Source: Hydrogenophaga taeniospiralis CCUG 15921 (GTDB lineage: Bacteria; Pseudomonadota; Gammaproteobacteria; Burkholderiales; Burkholderiaceae_C). From it: DNA of 64,000 nucleotides. The stretch is taken from assembly GCF_001592305.1 (NCBI RefSeq), contig NZ_BCWR01000023.1:1-64000 (forward strand), given 5' to 3'. Shown one piece after another: positions 8,145 to 16,601 of this stretch. The notes below the pieces were generated by a model. It was given only the letters and a program-made list of their open reading frames with translations. It was not told where the DNA came from and did no database searches. How positions within the stretch are numbered: the stretch's first letter is position 1; each line of letters opens with the position of its first letter. The translations under genes were made by a program, and so were the position numbers.

Positions 8145-9044
8145 TTATAGCCCGGTGAAGCGCCGCACGGCCGGGAAGTAGGCGCGGTAGGGCAACAGGC
8201 GCAGCAGCTTCATCCAGCGCGTGAAACGCTTGGGGTAGTGGATGTCGAAGGCGCCGCGCGCCCAGCCGTCGAGCATGGCGAGCGCAGCGCGCTCGGGCGT
8301 GATCAGGGCGGGCATGCTGAAGTCGTTCTGCTCGGTCAGCGGCGTCTGCACGAAACCGGGGTGGACCACGCTCACGCCCAGCCCCTGCGGCTCCAGATCG
8401 AGGTACAGGGTTTCGGCCAGGTGGGTGAGCGCGGCCTTGGTCGGGCCGTAGGCCAGGCTTTTGGGCAGGCCGCGAAACCCGGCCACGCTGCTGATGAGGC
8501 TGAGGTGGCCCGTGCCGCGCGCGATCAGCGCGGGCAGCACGGCATCGAGCACGTTGAGCGCGCCGACGTAGTTGATGGCCAAGTGCCGCCGCAGCTCGGC
8601 CAGATCGATCGCTGTGGCGCGCATCTCGCGGTAGTGGCCGGCGCAGTACAGCACCAGATCGAGCGGACCCTGGGCCAGGATGGCGCGCGCGGTCTGAGCC
8701 ACCGCCGTGGCGTCGGTCACGTCCAGCGGCCAGGCCTGCACCGGTACCGCGCCGGGCCGTGCCGGATGCCGGGCCACCAGCCGCTCCAGCGCGGCCGCGT
8801 TGCGCGCCGACACCTGCACCCGCGCACCGCGCGCCACCAGCGCCTCGGCGGTGGCCAAGCCGATGCCGCTGGAGGCGCCGATCACCCAGACCCGCAGGCC
8901 GCGCCAGTCGGTGATGGGCGGGTTGAACGGGCGCAGCAGGTGCCAGCCGCGCCGCTGCACGGAGCTGATGCGTGCCAGGGGGCTGGGTTTGACGAAGCTG
9001 CGTTGGGGCGTCATGGGCGTGGCCAGTGGGTCAGGAAAGTACAT
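8145..9044 (-). CDS. Short-chain dehydrogenase/reductase
   Basis: Classical SDR of 299 residues. The NAD(P)-binding motif GASSGIG occurs around residues 56-62, an N-x-G-type central segment (CAGHY), the catalytic Ser region ISSVAGF and the YGPTK active-site Tyr/Lys. The C-terminus (MKLLRLLPYRAYFPAVRRFTGL) is basic and hydrophobic, possibly membrane-associating. It lies downstream of the DUF3833 gene across a 144-bp repeat-filled gap and upstream of the NTF2-like gene. The context suggests modification of a lipid or lipid-derived substrate. The start at 9044 is uncertain; an ATG ten codons later is equally possible. Confidence 0.88.
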   Translation of the reverse strand: MYFPDPLATPMTPQRSFVKPSPLARISSVQRRGWHLLRPFNPPITDWRGLRVWVIGASSGIGLATAEALVARGARVQVSARNAAALERLVARHPARPGAVPVQAWPLDVTDATAVAQTARAILAQGPLDLVLYCAGHYREMRATAIDLAELRRHLAINYVGALNVLDAVLPALIARGTGHLSLISSVAGFRGLPKSLAYGPTKAALTHLAETLYLDLEPQGLGVSVVHPGFVQTPLTEQNDFSMPALITPERAALAMLDGWARGAFDIHYPKRFTRWMKLLRLLPYRAYFPAVRRFTGL

Positions 9045-9186
9045 GTCAGTTGTTCATGGCGCCGGAGCGCGATCCGCACCGCACGAACCGGTGCCGTCCA
9101 GAGGCACCGCCGGGCTGGCTTTGCCAGACGGCCAGTGCCGCCCCCCTTGGAGGGGGGAGACGCGAAGCGGCGCGGGGGGTGCTTCA
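9045..9186. repeat. GC-rich dispersed repeat, type I copy (short form)
   Basis: Occupies the gap between the DUF3833 and SDR genes. It is closely similar to 31278-31505: shared blocks include ATGTCAGTT, GGCGCCGGAGCGC, CCAGAGGCACCGCCGGGC, GGCTTTGCC, GACGGCCAGTGCCGCCCC, and the end block CGCGAAGCGGCGCGGGG followed by TTCATC. The copy at 31 kb has about 90 extra bases in the middle. Confidence 0.8.
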
Positions 9187-9188
9187 TC

Positions 9189-9722
9189 TCAGCGTTTGAC
9201 GAAGGACAGCGTGACCTCGCCCAGGCGAACGCCGAACTTGCGCATGACCGCCTTGTTGAGCATCACGCGCGGGTCCATCAGGTACATCCAGTCGTCGAAG
9301 TCGACGTGCCAGATCTGTCCATCCACCGGCAGGGCCAGCGTGTAGCCCCAGCGGAACGCGTTGCCGCGCGTCTGGCCCAGGGCGACGCCCACCACGTCGT
9401 CGGCGGTGCCGCTGTAGCGGCCCTCGCCCAGGTGCTTGAGGCGCCAGATGCGTTGTTGCGTGCTGCCGTCCGAGTACACGAAGTGCTCGTCGAGCACGCC
9501 GTCCTCGCCCGTCCAGTGGCAGCGCATCAGCACGGTGAAGCGTTTGATCACCTTGCCGGCGCGGTCGGTGAAGACGCCGTAGGCATCGAGCGTGCCGTTG
9601 AAGTAGTCGCGCAGGTCCAGCGCGGGTTTCTCGTTCGCGTGGTCGCTGAGCTGCGGTCCGGCGCAGCCCGCCAGGCCGAGCGTGGCGGCGATGCCGGTGG
9701 TGAGTACGAGGCGTCGTTTCAT
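9189..9722 (-). CDS. DUF3833 family lipoprotein
   Basis: A 177-residue predicted lipoprotein: the N-terminus MKRRLVLTTGIAATLGLAGC gives a lipobox (LAGC, Cys at residue 20), so it is probably anchored in an envelope membrane. The mature part matches DUF3833 in pattern (LDLRDYFNGTLDAYGVFTDRAGKV near the start, W-x-GEDGVLDEHFVYSDG, HVDFDDWMYLMD, and a C-terminal LGEVTLSFVKR). Its ATG overlaps the stop of the MFS gene by 4 bp (ATGA), so it is translationally coupled. DUF3833 proteins are typical partners of CFA-synthase/DUF1365 clusters; the molecular function is unknown. Confidence 0.88.
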   Translation of the reverse strand: MKRRLVLTTGIAATLGLAGCAGPQLSDHANEKPALDLRDYFNGTLDAYGVFTDRAGKVIKRFTVLMRCHWTGEDGVLDEHFVYSDGSTQQRIWRLKHLGEGRYSGTADDVVGVALGQTRGNAFRWGYTLALPVDGQIWHVDFDDWMYLMDPRVMLNKAVMRKFGVRLGEVTLSFVKR

Positions 9723-11077
9723 GGGTGGGCTTTCAATGGGGTGTGTGTCGGGGCCTCGGTCCGGTGTCCGGGCCGGATCACCAGGGTGTGCAGCGCGGCG
9801 CCCGCGAGCAGCTTGAGCACGCAGGGCAGCAGGCAGTAGGCGAGCGTGAGCACCTGCAGCGCGGCGGGGTCGCGCGCGCCGGGGCTGTAGCCGAACAGGG
9901 CGAGCAGCGGCAGGCTCAGACCGGCGGCCAGCGCCAGGTTGAGCTTGGCCGCGAAGTTCCACCAGCCGAGGTAGGCGCCTTCGCGTCGGCCGCGTTCGCC
10001 CAACTCGTCCATCAGGCCCGTGAGCAGGGCGCCGGGCAGGGCCAGGTCGGTGCCCAGGGCCAGCCCCGAGAGGGCGCACACCACCAGGAACGGCCAGACG
10101 TCGCCCTCGCCCAAGGTGGCCGCCCAGACGAAGACCCCCACGGCCAGCGCCATGCCGGCCAGCCAGGTGCGCGCCAGGCCCAGGCGCCCCACCAGTCGCA
10201 CCCACAGCGGCAGCGACAGCGCGGCGAACAGGAAGTAGGTGGCGAGGAAGGCGGGCTCGATGGCGGTGGGCGCCTGCAGCCGGTCCTGCACGAAGAACAG
10301 CACCAGGGTGGCGGGCACGGCGCTGGCCGTGCCGTTGAGCACGAACACCACCAGCAGTTTCAGAAAGCGCGGCTGGCGCAGCGGCGAGCGCCGCGCCGGC
10401 ATACCCGCCTGCGCGGGCGTGGCCGGGCTGCCGGGCAGCGGCACCACCGCCGCGCTCCAGGCCCACCAGCCCAGCGCCAGCAGCACGGCAAAGGCCGTGA
10501 CCGTGGCACCCAGCCCCAGCGTGCCGGGCAGCACCGCCGCGAGCAACACCCCCAGCAGCGCCAGGCCTTCGCGCCAGGCGGTGATGCGGCTGCGCTGGGC
10601 CTCGTTGCCGGCCAGGCGCGCGCCCCAGGTCTGGTGCGCCACGCTGGCCACGCTGTAGGCGGTGTAGGTGAGGGCCATCAGGCCGCCGGCCCAGGCCAGC
10701 AGCGCGCCCAGGTCGGCGCGCACCGCCTCGGGTGGGAACAGCAGCGCCCACAGGCCCAGGGCCAGTGCCACGGCCGCGCCGGCACCCGCGGCCAGCACGG
10801 CGCGGGACGAGCGCGCGAACAGGCGGTCGCACCAGCGGCCGATCAGCGGGTCGAGCAGCGCGTCGAACAAGCGCGCCAGCAGCAACACCAGGCCCAGCGC
10901 GGCCAGCGGCGCGCCAAAGCTGCGCGCGTAGTGGTTGGGCAGGATCACGTACAACGGCAGCGCCACGAAGGCCAGCGGCAGGCCGAGCAGGCCATAGCGC
11001 AGGCCGTGGCGCCAGGCGCCGGCGCCCACGAAGTGTTCGGCCGGCGTGGGGATGCGGGTGGGGCGGGCCGGGCTCAT
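9719..11077 (-). CDS. MFS transporter (GPH/MelB-like)
   Basis: Inner-membrane transporter of 452 residues with about twelve predicted helices. The first cytoplasmic loop has the MelB/GPH-type signature LFDALLDPLIGRWCDR (about residues 69-84), the substitute for the MFS motif A in the glycoside-pentoside-hexuronide group. Members in CFA/DUF1365 clusters have no known sugar role and may flip or export a lipid-related compound; that is inference. It overlaps the chalcone-isomerase-like gene upstream and the DUF3833 gene downstream by ATGA. Confidence 0.87.
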   Translation of the reverse strand: MSPARPTRIPTPAEHFVGAGAWRHGLRYGLLGLPLAFVALPLYVILPNHYARSFGAPLAALGLVLLLARLFDALLDPLIGRWCDRLFARSSRAVLAAGAGAAVALALGLWALLFPPEAVRADLGALLAWAGGLMALTYTAYSVASVAHQTWGARLAGNEAQRSRITAWREGLALLGVLLAAVLPGTLGLGATVTAFAVLLALGWWAWSAAVVPLPGSPATPAQAGMPARRSPLRQPRFLKLLVVFVLNGTASAVPATLVLFFVQDRLQAPTAIEPAFLATYFLFAALSLPLWVRLVGRLGLARTWLAGMALAVGVFVWAATLGEGDVWPFLVVCALSGLALGTDLALPGALLTGLMDELGERGRREGAYLGWWNFAAKLNLALAAGLSLPLLALFGYSPGARDPAALQVLTLAYCLLPCVLKLLAGAALHTLVIRPGHRTEAPTHTPLKAHP

Positions 11078-11640
11078 CGCCGCGCCTGCGTGATCAGCGC
11101 TTCACGCAGGCGCGGCTGCGAGGTGGCGGGCGAGAGCCAGATGCCGAAGAAGCGGGCGGAAAACGCTTCGTCGGCGATCTCGCCGAGCAGCCGGCCATTG
11201 AGGTAGAAGCGCGCGCCGCTGCCGGGCACGTGCAGACCCAGGATGCGGTCGCCCGGCTTCACGTCGGGAAACAGCGCGCCCATGGCCTGCTGCCAGCGTG
11301 CGGCCTGCTCGGGCGCGAGCGCGCCGATGCCGCGCATCTCGTCGATCGAGCGCTGCGCGATGTCGCGCCCCGCGAAGGCGCGCCGGTAGTGCAGCTCCAG
11401 CCCGAATCGCTGCGCGGCAAAACGCGGGGCATCAAACCCCGGCGCAGCCCAGAGGCTGGCGTCGTAGACCTCGAAGCCCCAGATCCGCAGCAGGCCCTGG
11501 CCCACCGCCTGTTTGCCTTGCAGTGCTGCGCTGGCCGTGGGCTCGATGGGGCTGGTGGCCTGCGCGGGCGCGCACAGGGCGGCGGCCAGCGCGATCAGCG
11601 CCAGCGCGTGCCGCGGCAGGAGGTCGTGGGGGTGTTGCAT
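11074..11640 (-). CDS. Secreted chalcone isomerase-like family protein
   Basis: A 188-residue exported protein with an N-terminal signal peptide ending near residue 28 (after CAPAQA). The mature sequence has the chalcone-isomerase-like pattern seen in bacterial periplasmic homologues (GQGLLRIWGFEVYDASLWAAPGF near the start, LELHYRRAFAGRDIAQRSIDEM, KPGDRILGLHVPGSGARFYLNGRLLGEI in the second half). Bacterial members are not known to be real chalcone isomerases; a lipid or fatty-acid binding role is possible by analogy to the FAP subgroup. It begins 3 nt after the CFA-synthase stop and overlaps the MFS start. Confidence 0.82.
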   Translation of the reverse strand: MQHPHDLLPRHALALIALAAALCAPAQATSPIEPTASAALQGKQAVGQGLLRIWGFEVYDASLWAAPGFDAPRFAAQRFGLELHYRRAFAGRDIAQRSIDEMRGIGALAPEQAARWQQAMGALFPDVKPGDRILGLHVPGSGARFYLNGRLLGEIADEAFSARFFGIWLSPATSQPRLREALITQARR

Positions 11641-11643
11641 CGT

Positions 11644-12948
11644 TCAGTCCGGGCGGCGCAAGGTGAACTGCACGACGCTGGTGTTGCCTTCGAGGAACGC
11701 GGCTTCGCAATAGGCCAGGTAGAACTCCCAGATGCGCAGGAAACGCGGGTCGAAGCCGAGCCGCTGTACCCGCTCGTGCTCGCGCAGGAACTGCTCGCGC
11801 CACAGCCGCAGCGTGCGCGCGTAGTCCTGCCCGAAGTCGAACTGGTCCACCACCTCCAGCCCGGCGCGCTGCGCGGCGGCGCGGAATTCGCGCGGGCTGG
11901 GCAGGCAGCCACCGGGGAAGATGTACTGCTGGATGAAGTCGGTGCCGGCGATGTAGCGATCAAACAGGTCGTCGCGGATCACGATGCTTTGCACGCAGGC
12001 CCGTGCGCCCGGCTTGAGCAGGCGGTGCAGCGCGCCGAAGTAGCCCGGCCAGTATTCGCGGCCCACGGCCTCGACCATTTCGATGGAGCAGATCGCGTCG
12101 TAGGGTCCGTCGTCGATGTCGCGGTAGTCCTGCAGGCGCAGATCGGCGGCGGGGCCGATGCCCCCACGCTCCCCAAGGGGGCTCGCCTCGCCTTGGGGCA
12201 GCCCGGCGGCGGGCGTGTCGGTCATCAGCGGCACACCCAGCTTCTCCATGCGCTGCAGCGCGAACGCCAGCTGTTCGGTGGACAAGGTCACGCCGGTGAG
12301 GGATGCGCCGAATTCGGTGGTGGCCATCTCGGCCAGCGCGCCCCAACCGCAGCCGATCTCCAGTACGCGGTCGCCGGCGCGCACCCCGGCCATGCGCAGC
12401 GCGCGCCGCACCTTGGCGTGCTGCGCTTCCACCATGGACTGCTCCGGCGTTTCGAACAGGGCCGACGAGTAGTTCATGGTCGGGTCCAGCCAGAGTTGGT
12501 AGAAACCGTTGCCCAGGTCGTAGTGGGCGTGGATGTTCTTGCGGCTGTTGGCCCGGGAGTTGCGGTTGAGCTTGTGCTGGACCCAGTAGGCCAGCCGACC
12601 GAACCAGGAGCCGTAGACCATGTCCTCGATTTCGCGCCGGTTGGCGATGAACAGGCGCAGCAGCTCGGTGAGGTTGGGCGTGTGCCAGTCGCCCGCGATG
12701 TAGCTCTCGGCGAAGCCGATGTCGCCCGATTTCAGCGCCGCCGCGCAGACCTTCCAGTTGGCCAGGCGCAGGCTGGCGTGCGGGCCGTGGGCGTCGCCGA
12801 AACGTTGCATGGAGCCGTCGGGCAGCTGCAGCGTGAGGCTGCCGTGGCGCAGGCGTTGCAGCAACTGCAGCGCGCTGCGGGCGGTGGCGGGCGCGTTGCG
12901 CGGCAGGGCGAAACCGGCGGGGTGTCGGGGAGCGGTGGTGCTGTTCAT
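11644..12948 (-). CDS. Cyclopropane-fatty-acyl-phospholipid synthase family methyltransferase
   Basis: SAM-dependent methyltransferase of 434 residues of the CFA synthase family, expected to methylate unsaturated acyl chains of phospholipids at the membrane. Visible are SRKNIHAHYDLGNGFYQLWLD (substrate region), the SAM motif VLEIGCGWGALAEMA (around residue 190), ICSIEMVEAVG, and the FPGGCLPS bend. Between MEKLGVP and LRLQDYRDID lies an extra Pro/Gly-rich stretch of about 25 residues (around residues 243-268) that family members normally lack. At DNA level it resembles the dispersed repeat. The ATG at 12948 was used. Without its partner oxidoreductases the product could be cyclopropane or another methylated lipid. 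Confidence 0.92.
   Translation of the reverse strand: MNSTTAPRHPAGFALPRNAPATARSALQLLQRLRHGSLTLQLPDGSMQRFGDAHGPHASLRLANWKVCAAALKSGDIGFAESYIAGDWHTPNLTELLRLFIANRREIEDMVYGSWFGRLAYWVQHKLNRNSRANSRKNIHAHYDLGNGFYQLWLDPTMNYSSALFETPEQSMVEAQHAKVRRALRMAGVRAGDRVLEIGCGWGALAEMATTEFGASLTGVTLSTEQLAFALQRMEKLGVPLMTDTPAAGLPQGEASPLGERGGIGPAADLRLQDYRDIDDGPYDAICSIEMVEAVGREYWPGYFGALHRLLKPGARACVQSIVIRDDLFDRYIAGTDFIQQYIFPGGCLPSPREFRAAAQRAGLEVVDQFDFGQDYARTLRLWREQFLREHERVQRLGFDPRFLRIWEFYLAYCEAAFLEGNTSVVQFTLRRPD
12150..12215. repeat. Dispersed-repeat-like insertion inside the CFA-synthase gene
   Basis: Contains GCCCCCACGCTCCCC followed by an AAGGGG...CCTTGGGG inverted repeat. The same GCCCCCACGCTCC core is found at 25313-25327 and, inverted, in glnE near 17748-17765. 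It keeps the reading frame and adds about 25 residues to the enzyme. Confidence 0.6.
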
Positions 12949-12986
12949 GGTGGGCAGCCAGGGCGGAGTGGGAGGGACGGAGGGGT

Positions 12987-13802
12987 TCAGCGCGAGGGCG
13001 CTGAAGGGGTGGAGGGCTCGCCCACGGTGACGGCAGCGCTCGGTGCGGCCGGCTGGCGGAAGAAGGGCGTGCGCTTGAGCCACAGGCGCAGCGCCTGCCA
13101 GTGGATGCGGGCGATCACGCCCAGGGTCATGGCCGGGTAGGACCAGAGCGCGCGCCGCACGCTGCGGGCATTGAGCGCCTGCAGCGCGCCGCTCACGCTG
13201 GTCTGGATCAGCGCGGGCGCGTCGGCCCCGTCGTCGTGGTAGTCGATGCGCGCGACGGTGCGGGCCGGACCGGCGCCGGGGTGGCCCGGCGTGCGCATGA
13301 AGACGAAGCGGTACTGGCCCCGCACCGGGCAGAACGGCGAGACGTGCAAGGCCTTGTCCGCCGTGCAGGGCACGCCGTAGCGCGGGTTCTCCAGCAGGTA
13401 GCAGTGGCGCTCGCCAAAGGTGTTGTTCACCTCGGCCAGCACCGCGCGCAGGCGGCCGTCGGGCCGGTGGCAGTACCACAGGCTCACCGGTTTGAAGCTG
13501 TAGCCCAGCACGCGCGGAATGGTGTGCAGCCAGACCTCGCCCAGCGCGTCCTCGATGCCGTGCTGCCGCAGCAGACCATCGATCCAGGCCAGGCAGTCGG
13601 GCCCGCCGTCGCCGTGGTCGGCGTCGTGAAAGCTCAGCGCCGCGCGCCGGTTGCGCGCCAGTTCGCCGTTGCCGTGGGCGCGCAGGCTGCGCAGCGGCAG
13701 CATGAGGAAGTAGGTGGGGTAGGCGAAGGCATGGCGGCGCGGGCGCAGGCGCGTGTGGCGCACCTGGCCAAAGCCGATCTGCGCCACCGGCGGCGTGCTC
13801 AT
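12987..13802 (-). CDS. DUF1365 domain-containing protein
   Basis: A 271-residue protein matching DUF1365: the N-terminal GFGQVRHTRLRPRRHAFAYPTYFLMLPL, the central LGYSFKPVSLWYCHRPDG-LRAVLAEVNNTFGERHCYLL and KALHVSPFCPVRGQYRFVF are family hallmarks. DUF1365 genes nearly always sit beside a FAD-dependent amine-oxidase-like gene and a CFA synthase, as here. The start overlaps the stop of the upstream FAD gene by ATGA. The biochemical function is not established; a role in the same modified-lipid pathway is inferred from this conserved linkage. The C-terminus is a Pro/Ser/Ala-rich tail. Confidence 0.9.
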   Translation of the reverse strand: MSTPPVAQIGFGQVRHTRLRPRRHAFAYPTYFLMLPLRSLRAHGNGELARNRRAALSFHDADHGDGGPDCLAWIDGLLRQHGIEDALGEVWLHTIPRVLGYSFKPVSLWYCHRPDGRLRAVLAEVNNTFGERHCYLLENPRYGVPCTADKALHVSPFCPVRGQYRFVFMRTPGHPGAGPARTVARIDYHDDGADAPALIQTSVSGALQALNARSVRRALWSYPAMTLGVIARIHWQALRLWLKRTPFFRQPAAPSAAVTVGEPSTPSAPSR

Positions 13803-15211
13803 CCGAACACCCCGGGCAGGGCGGCGTGGCGCGCGGCCGCGCCGCTGGTGGCGGGCACCAGACCGTGGGCGTCGATCAGCGCGCGGGCGGCGTGCAGGCC
13901 GGCTTTCAGGCCGTCTTCGTGGAAGCCGTAGCCCATCCAGGCGCCGGCGTAGTAGGTGTGCTGTCGGCCCTGCAGCTCACCCAGGCGGGCCTGGGCCCGA
14001 AGGGCGGCGAGGTCGAACACCGGGTGCTCGTAGGCGTATTCGCCGATCACCCGCGCCGGGTCGATCGCGCGCCGCGGGTTGAGCGACACCAGCACCGGCT
14101 GCGCCACCGGCAGCGGCTGCAGCCGGTTGATGAGGTAGTGCAGGCAGACCTGAGCCGACGGCGCCTGCGGGCCGGGGGCTTCGCGCTCGTAGTTCCAGGC
14201 CGCCCAGGCGGCGGGGGTTGTGGGCAATACCGAGGCGTCGGTGTGCAGCACCGCGCGGTTGGGCTGGTAGCGGATCGCGCCGAGCACGGCGCGCTCGGCC
14301 GGGCTGGCCGCCTCGCCCAGGACAGACAGCGCCTGGTCGCTGTGGCAGGCCATGACGACGGCGTCGAAACGTTCGACCCGGCCCTCGCTCACCACGCGCA
14401 CGCCCTGTTCGTCGCGCAGCACCTGGTGCACCGGCGTGCGCAGGCGCCGGTCGGGGATACCGTCCACGATCTTTTCCACGTAGCGCCGCGCGCCGCCCGC
14501 CACCGTGGTCCACCGCGGCCGGTGGGTGATCTGGAGCAGGCCGTGGTTGTGGCAGAAGCGCACCATGGTGGCCACGGGAAAGGCCAGCATCTGGTCGGTC
14601 GGGCAGCTCCAGATGCAGCCCATCATGGGCAGGAAATACCAGTCGCGGAACTCGCGGGAGAAGCCCTGCGCGTGCAGGAACTCGCCCAGCGGCTGCAGCA
14701 GCGGGCTGTGCTCGCCCAGGTCCTGCCCCTGTTGCGCCAGCCGCGTGGTGATGCGGTTGAAGCGCACGATGTCGACCAGCATGCGCCAGAAGCGCGGGTT
14801 GAGCAGGTTGCGGCGCTGGGCAAACACGCTGGACAGGCTGGTACCGCTCCACTCCAGCGCGCCGCCGTCGGGCCCGGCGCCCGGGGCCTGCACCGAAAAC
14901 GACATGTCGGAGCCCGCCACCGGCACCTCCAGCGCGGCCAGCAGCGCCAGCAGGTTGGGGTAGGTGCGCTCGTTGAGCACCAGGAAACCGGTGTCCACGC
15001 CGAAACGGAGCGGGCGGCCCTGCGCGTCGGGCAGGGTCACGTCCACCGTGTGGGTGTGGCCGCCGAAGTAGGCGCCGGCTTCAAAGAGGGTGATGTCGGC
15101 CAGACCGGCCAGGGTGTGCGCGGCGGCCAGGCCCGAGATGCCCGAGCCGATGATGGCCACACGGCAGGGCGGGCGGGTGCCCTTGGGCTGGAAGCGGGGG
15201 TCTGAATGCAT
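13799..15211 (-). CDS. FAD-dependent amine-oxidase-like oxidoreductase
   Basis: Flavoprotein of 470 residues with an N-terminal dinucleotide-binding motif VAIIGSGISGLAAAHTL (about residues 18-34) followed by the second Gly/His-rich FAD element AGAYFGGHTHTVDV. It ends with the FAD-contacting YYAGAWMGYGFHEDGLKAG. This is the NAD(P)-binding Rossmann amine oxidase group that accompanies DUF1365/CFA genes in many Gram-negatives; related clusters elsewhere make unusual fatty acids under oxidative stress. First gene of the eight-gene operon; its stop overlaps the DUF1365 start. The substrate is unproven. Confidence 0.9.
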   Translation of the reverse strand: MHSDPRFQPKGTRPPCRVAIIGSGISGLAAAHTLAGLADITLFEAGAYFGGHTHTVDVTLPDAQGRPLRFGVDTGFLVLNERTYPNLLALLAALEVPVAGSDMSFSVQAPGAGPDGGALEWSGTSLSSVFAQRRNLLNPRFWRMLVDIVRFNRITTRLAQQGQDLGEHSPLLQPLGEFLHAQGFSREFRDWYFLPMMGCIWSCPTDQMLAFPVATMVRFCHNHGLLQITHRPRWTTVAGGARRYVEKIVDGIPDRRLRTPVHQVLRDEQGVRVVSEGRVERFDAVVMACHSDQALSVLGEAASPAERAVLGAIRYQPNRAVLHTDASVLPTTPAAWAAWNYEREAPGPQAPSAQVCLHYLINRLQPLPVAQPVLVSLNPRRAIDPARVIGEYAYEHPVFDLAALRAQARLGELQGRQHTYYAGAWMGYGFHEDGLKAGLHAARALIDAHGLVPATSGAAARHAALPGVFG

Positions 15212-15654
15212 GGTTCAGACCCCCATGGCCCGGTGGGCCGGAAGACAAAAGACTGCGAAGCGCCCCGAGACGAATGAGGGAGGGAGGGAGGAGGAGGAGA
15301 GACGTCCCGGGATTTCAGCCAGACCACCAGGGGTCGGAAGGCTTCGCAGTGCAAAAACGGTGGGCGGCACGGGTTCCGGCGCCGCCTTGTGGAGATGGAG
15401 CGGCGCCGGTGCGAAAAAGTTCCTGGACTGCGTGAACATGGATGGGTCCGGCGTGATGGTGGAGAGTTTGGTCTGAAAATGCACTGTATAGTCTTATTGT
15501 GACTGATTGGTATCTTTTTGGTCCATTCAATCTTCTTTGTATCCCTGGGCCAGGCAGGGTTATGGCGTGGCCGATACCCATTCAACGCCCGCAGCTTTGT
15601 CAAACAACGGTCTTGTGCCGGCCGTAAACTGATTTTTTGCCACCGAGGACGCGC
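15212..15654. promoter_or_regulatory. Divergent control region between lipid operon and di-iron gene
   Basis: A 443-bp non-coding region between two divergent genes. Around 15475-15540 it is clearly AT-richer than the rest of the window, as expected for promoters. On the minus strand TATACA at about 15485-15490 could be a -10 element, but no good -35 is visible. A purine-only G-rich tract (GGGAGGGAGGG type, about 15276-15300) lies 65-90 nt upstream of the FAD gene. I could not match a convincing ECF sigma (TGATCC-type) promoter. Confidence 0.35.
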
Positions 15655-16476
15655 ATGCTTTACCCCGAACTCTTCAAGCAGCTGGAGTCCGTCCGCTGGG
15701 ACATGGGCAAAGACATTCCCTGGGAAACGTTCCAGGCCGGCGCGCTCAGCGACGAGCAGGCCCAGACCATCAAGATGAACGCCATCACCGAGTGGGCGGC
15801 GCTGCCGGCCACCGAGATGTTCCTGCGCGACAACCGCGACGATTCCGACTTCTCGGCCTTCATGTCGATCTGGTTCTTCGAGGAACAGAAACATTCCCTG
15901 GTGCTGATGGAATACCTGCGCCGCTTCCGGCCCGAGCTCGTGCCCACCGAGCAGGAGCTGCACGACGTCCGCTTCGAGTTCGACCCGGCCCCGCCGCTGG
16001 AGACGCTGATGCTGCATTTCTGCGGCGAAATCCGCCTCAACCACTGGTACCGCCGCGCCAGCGAGTGGCACACCGAGCCCGTGATCAAGAAGATCTACGC
16101 CACCCTGAGCCAGGACGAAGCGCGCCACGGCGGCGCCTACCTGCGCTACATGAAACGCGCCATCGGCAACTTCGGCGACGAGGCGCGCAGCGCGTTCGCC
16201 AAGGTGGGTGTGCTCATGGCCAGCGCGCGGCGCACCGCGCAGGCGCTGCACCCGACCAACCTGCACGTGAACAAGGCGCTATTTCCCCAGGACACCATCC
16301 AGAGCCGCCTGCCCAACCCCGAGTGGCTCGAACACTGGCTGGACAAGCAGATCGATTTCGACGCGGTGTGGGAAAGCCGCGTGGTCGAGCGCATCCTGCA
16401 CAACATGAGCCTGCTAATGGAGCAGAGTTTCAAGACGGTGCAGGAGCTCAACCGGTTCCGCAAGTCGCTGGTGTGA
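15655..16476 (+). CDS. Ferritin-like di-iron protein
   Basis: A 273-residue helical protein with two paired iron-binding motifs typical of ferritin-like carboxylate di-iron enzymes: a Glu in LPATEMF, then FEEQKHS (E-x-x-H, about residues 78-84), a third Glu in CGEIRLNHW and a second DEARHGG (E-x-x-H, about 156-162). The spacing resembles acyl-ACP desaturase or small oxygenase members. The ATG at 15655 is preceded by a CGAGGA ribosome site. It is divergent from the lipid operon and may act on the same acyl substrates; that is inference from context. The true reaction is unknown. Confidence 0.83.
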   Translation: MLYPELFKQLESVRWDMGKDIPWETFQAGALSDEQAQTIKMNAITEWAALPATEMFLRDNRDDSDFSAFMSIWFFEEQKHSLVLMEYLRRFRPELVPTEQELHDVRFEFDPAPPLETLMLHFCGEIRLNHWYRRASEWHTEPVIKKIYATLSQDEARHGGAYLRYMKRAIGNFGDEARSAFAKVGVLMASARRTAQALHPTNLHVNKALFPQDTIQSRLPNPEWLEHWLDKQIDFDAVWESRVVERILHNMSLLMEQSFKTVQELNRFRKSLV

Positions 16477-16484
16477 GGAGGGGC

Positions 16485-16585
16485 CACCCCGAGATGAACA
16501 CCCCCGCCGCGCTGCGCGCGACCCCCTCAAGGGGGCAACACGAGCGGCCCGGCAGAGCCGGTTCCGCCGTGTTCTGGGTTGGAGC
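16485..16585. repeat. GC-rich dispersed repeat, partial type II copy
   Basis: Lies between the convergent di-iron and rhombosortase genes. A CCCCCTCAAGGGGG hairpin core is followed by CGGCCCGGCAGAGCCGGTTCCGCCGTG, closely matching the CGGCCCGGCGGAGCCGGTTCCGTGGTG at about 25446-25475. Confidence 0.6.
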
Positions 16586-16601
16586 TTGGTGCGCTGGCGC
16601 C

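Noticed and set aside
15475..15540. Possible ECF (ChrR-type) sigma promoter for the lipid operon
   Set aside because: TGAAT and TAAGAC elements exist on the minus strand, but the spacing (about 27 bp) and the -35 sequence do not fit the known pattern.
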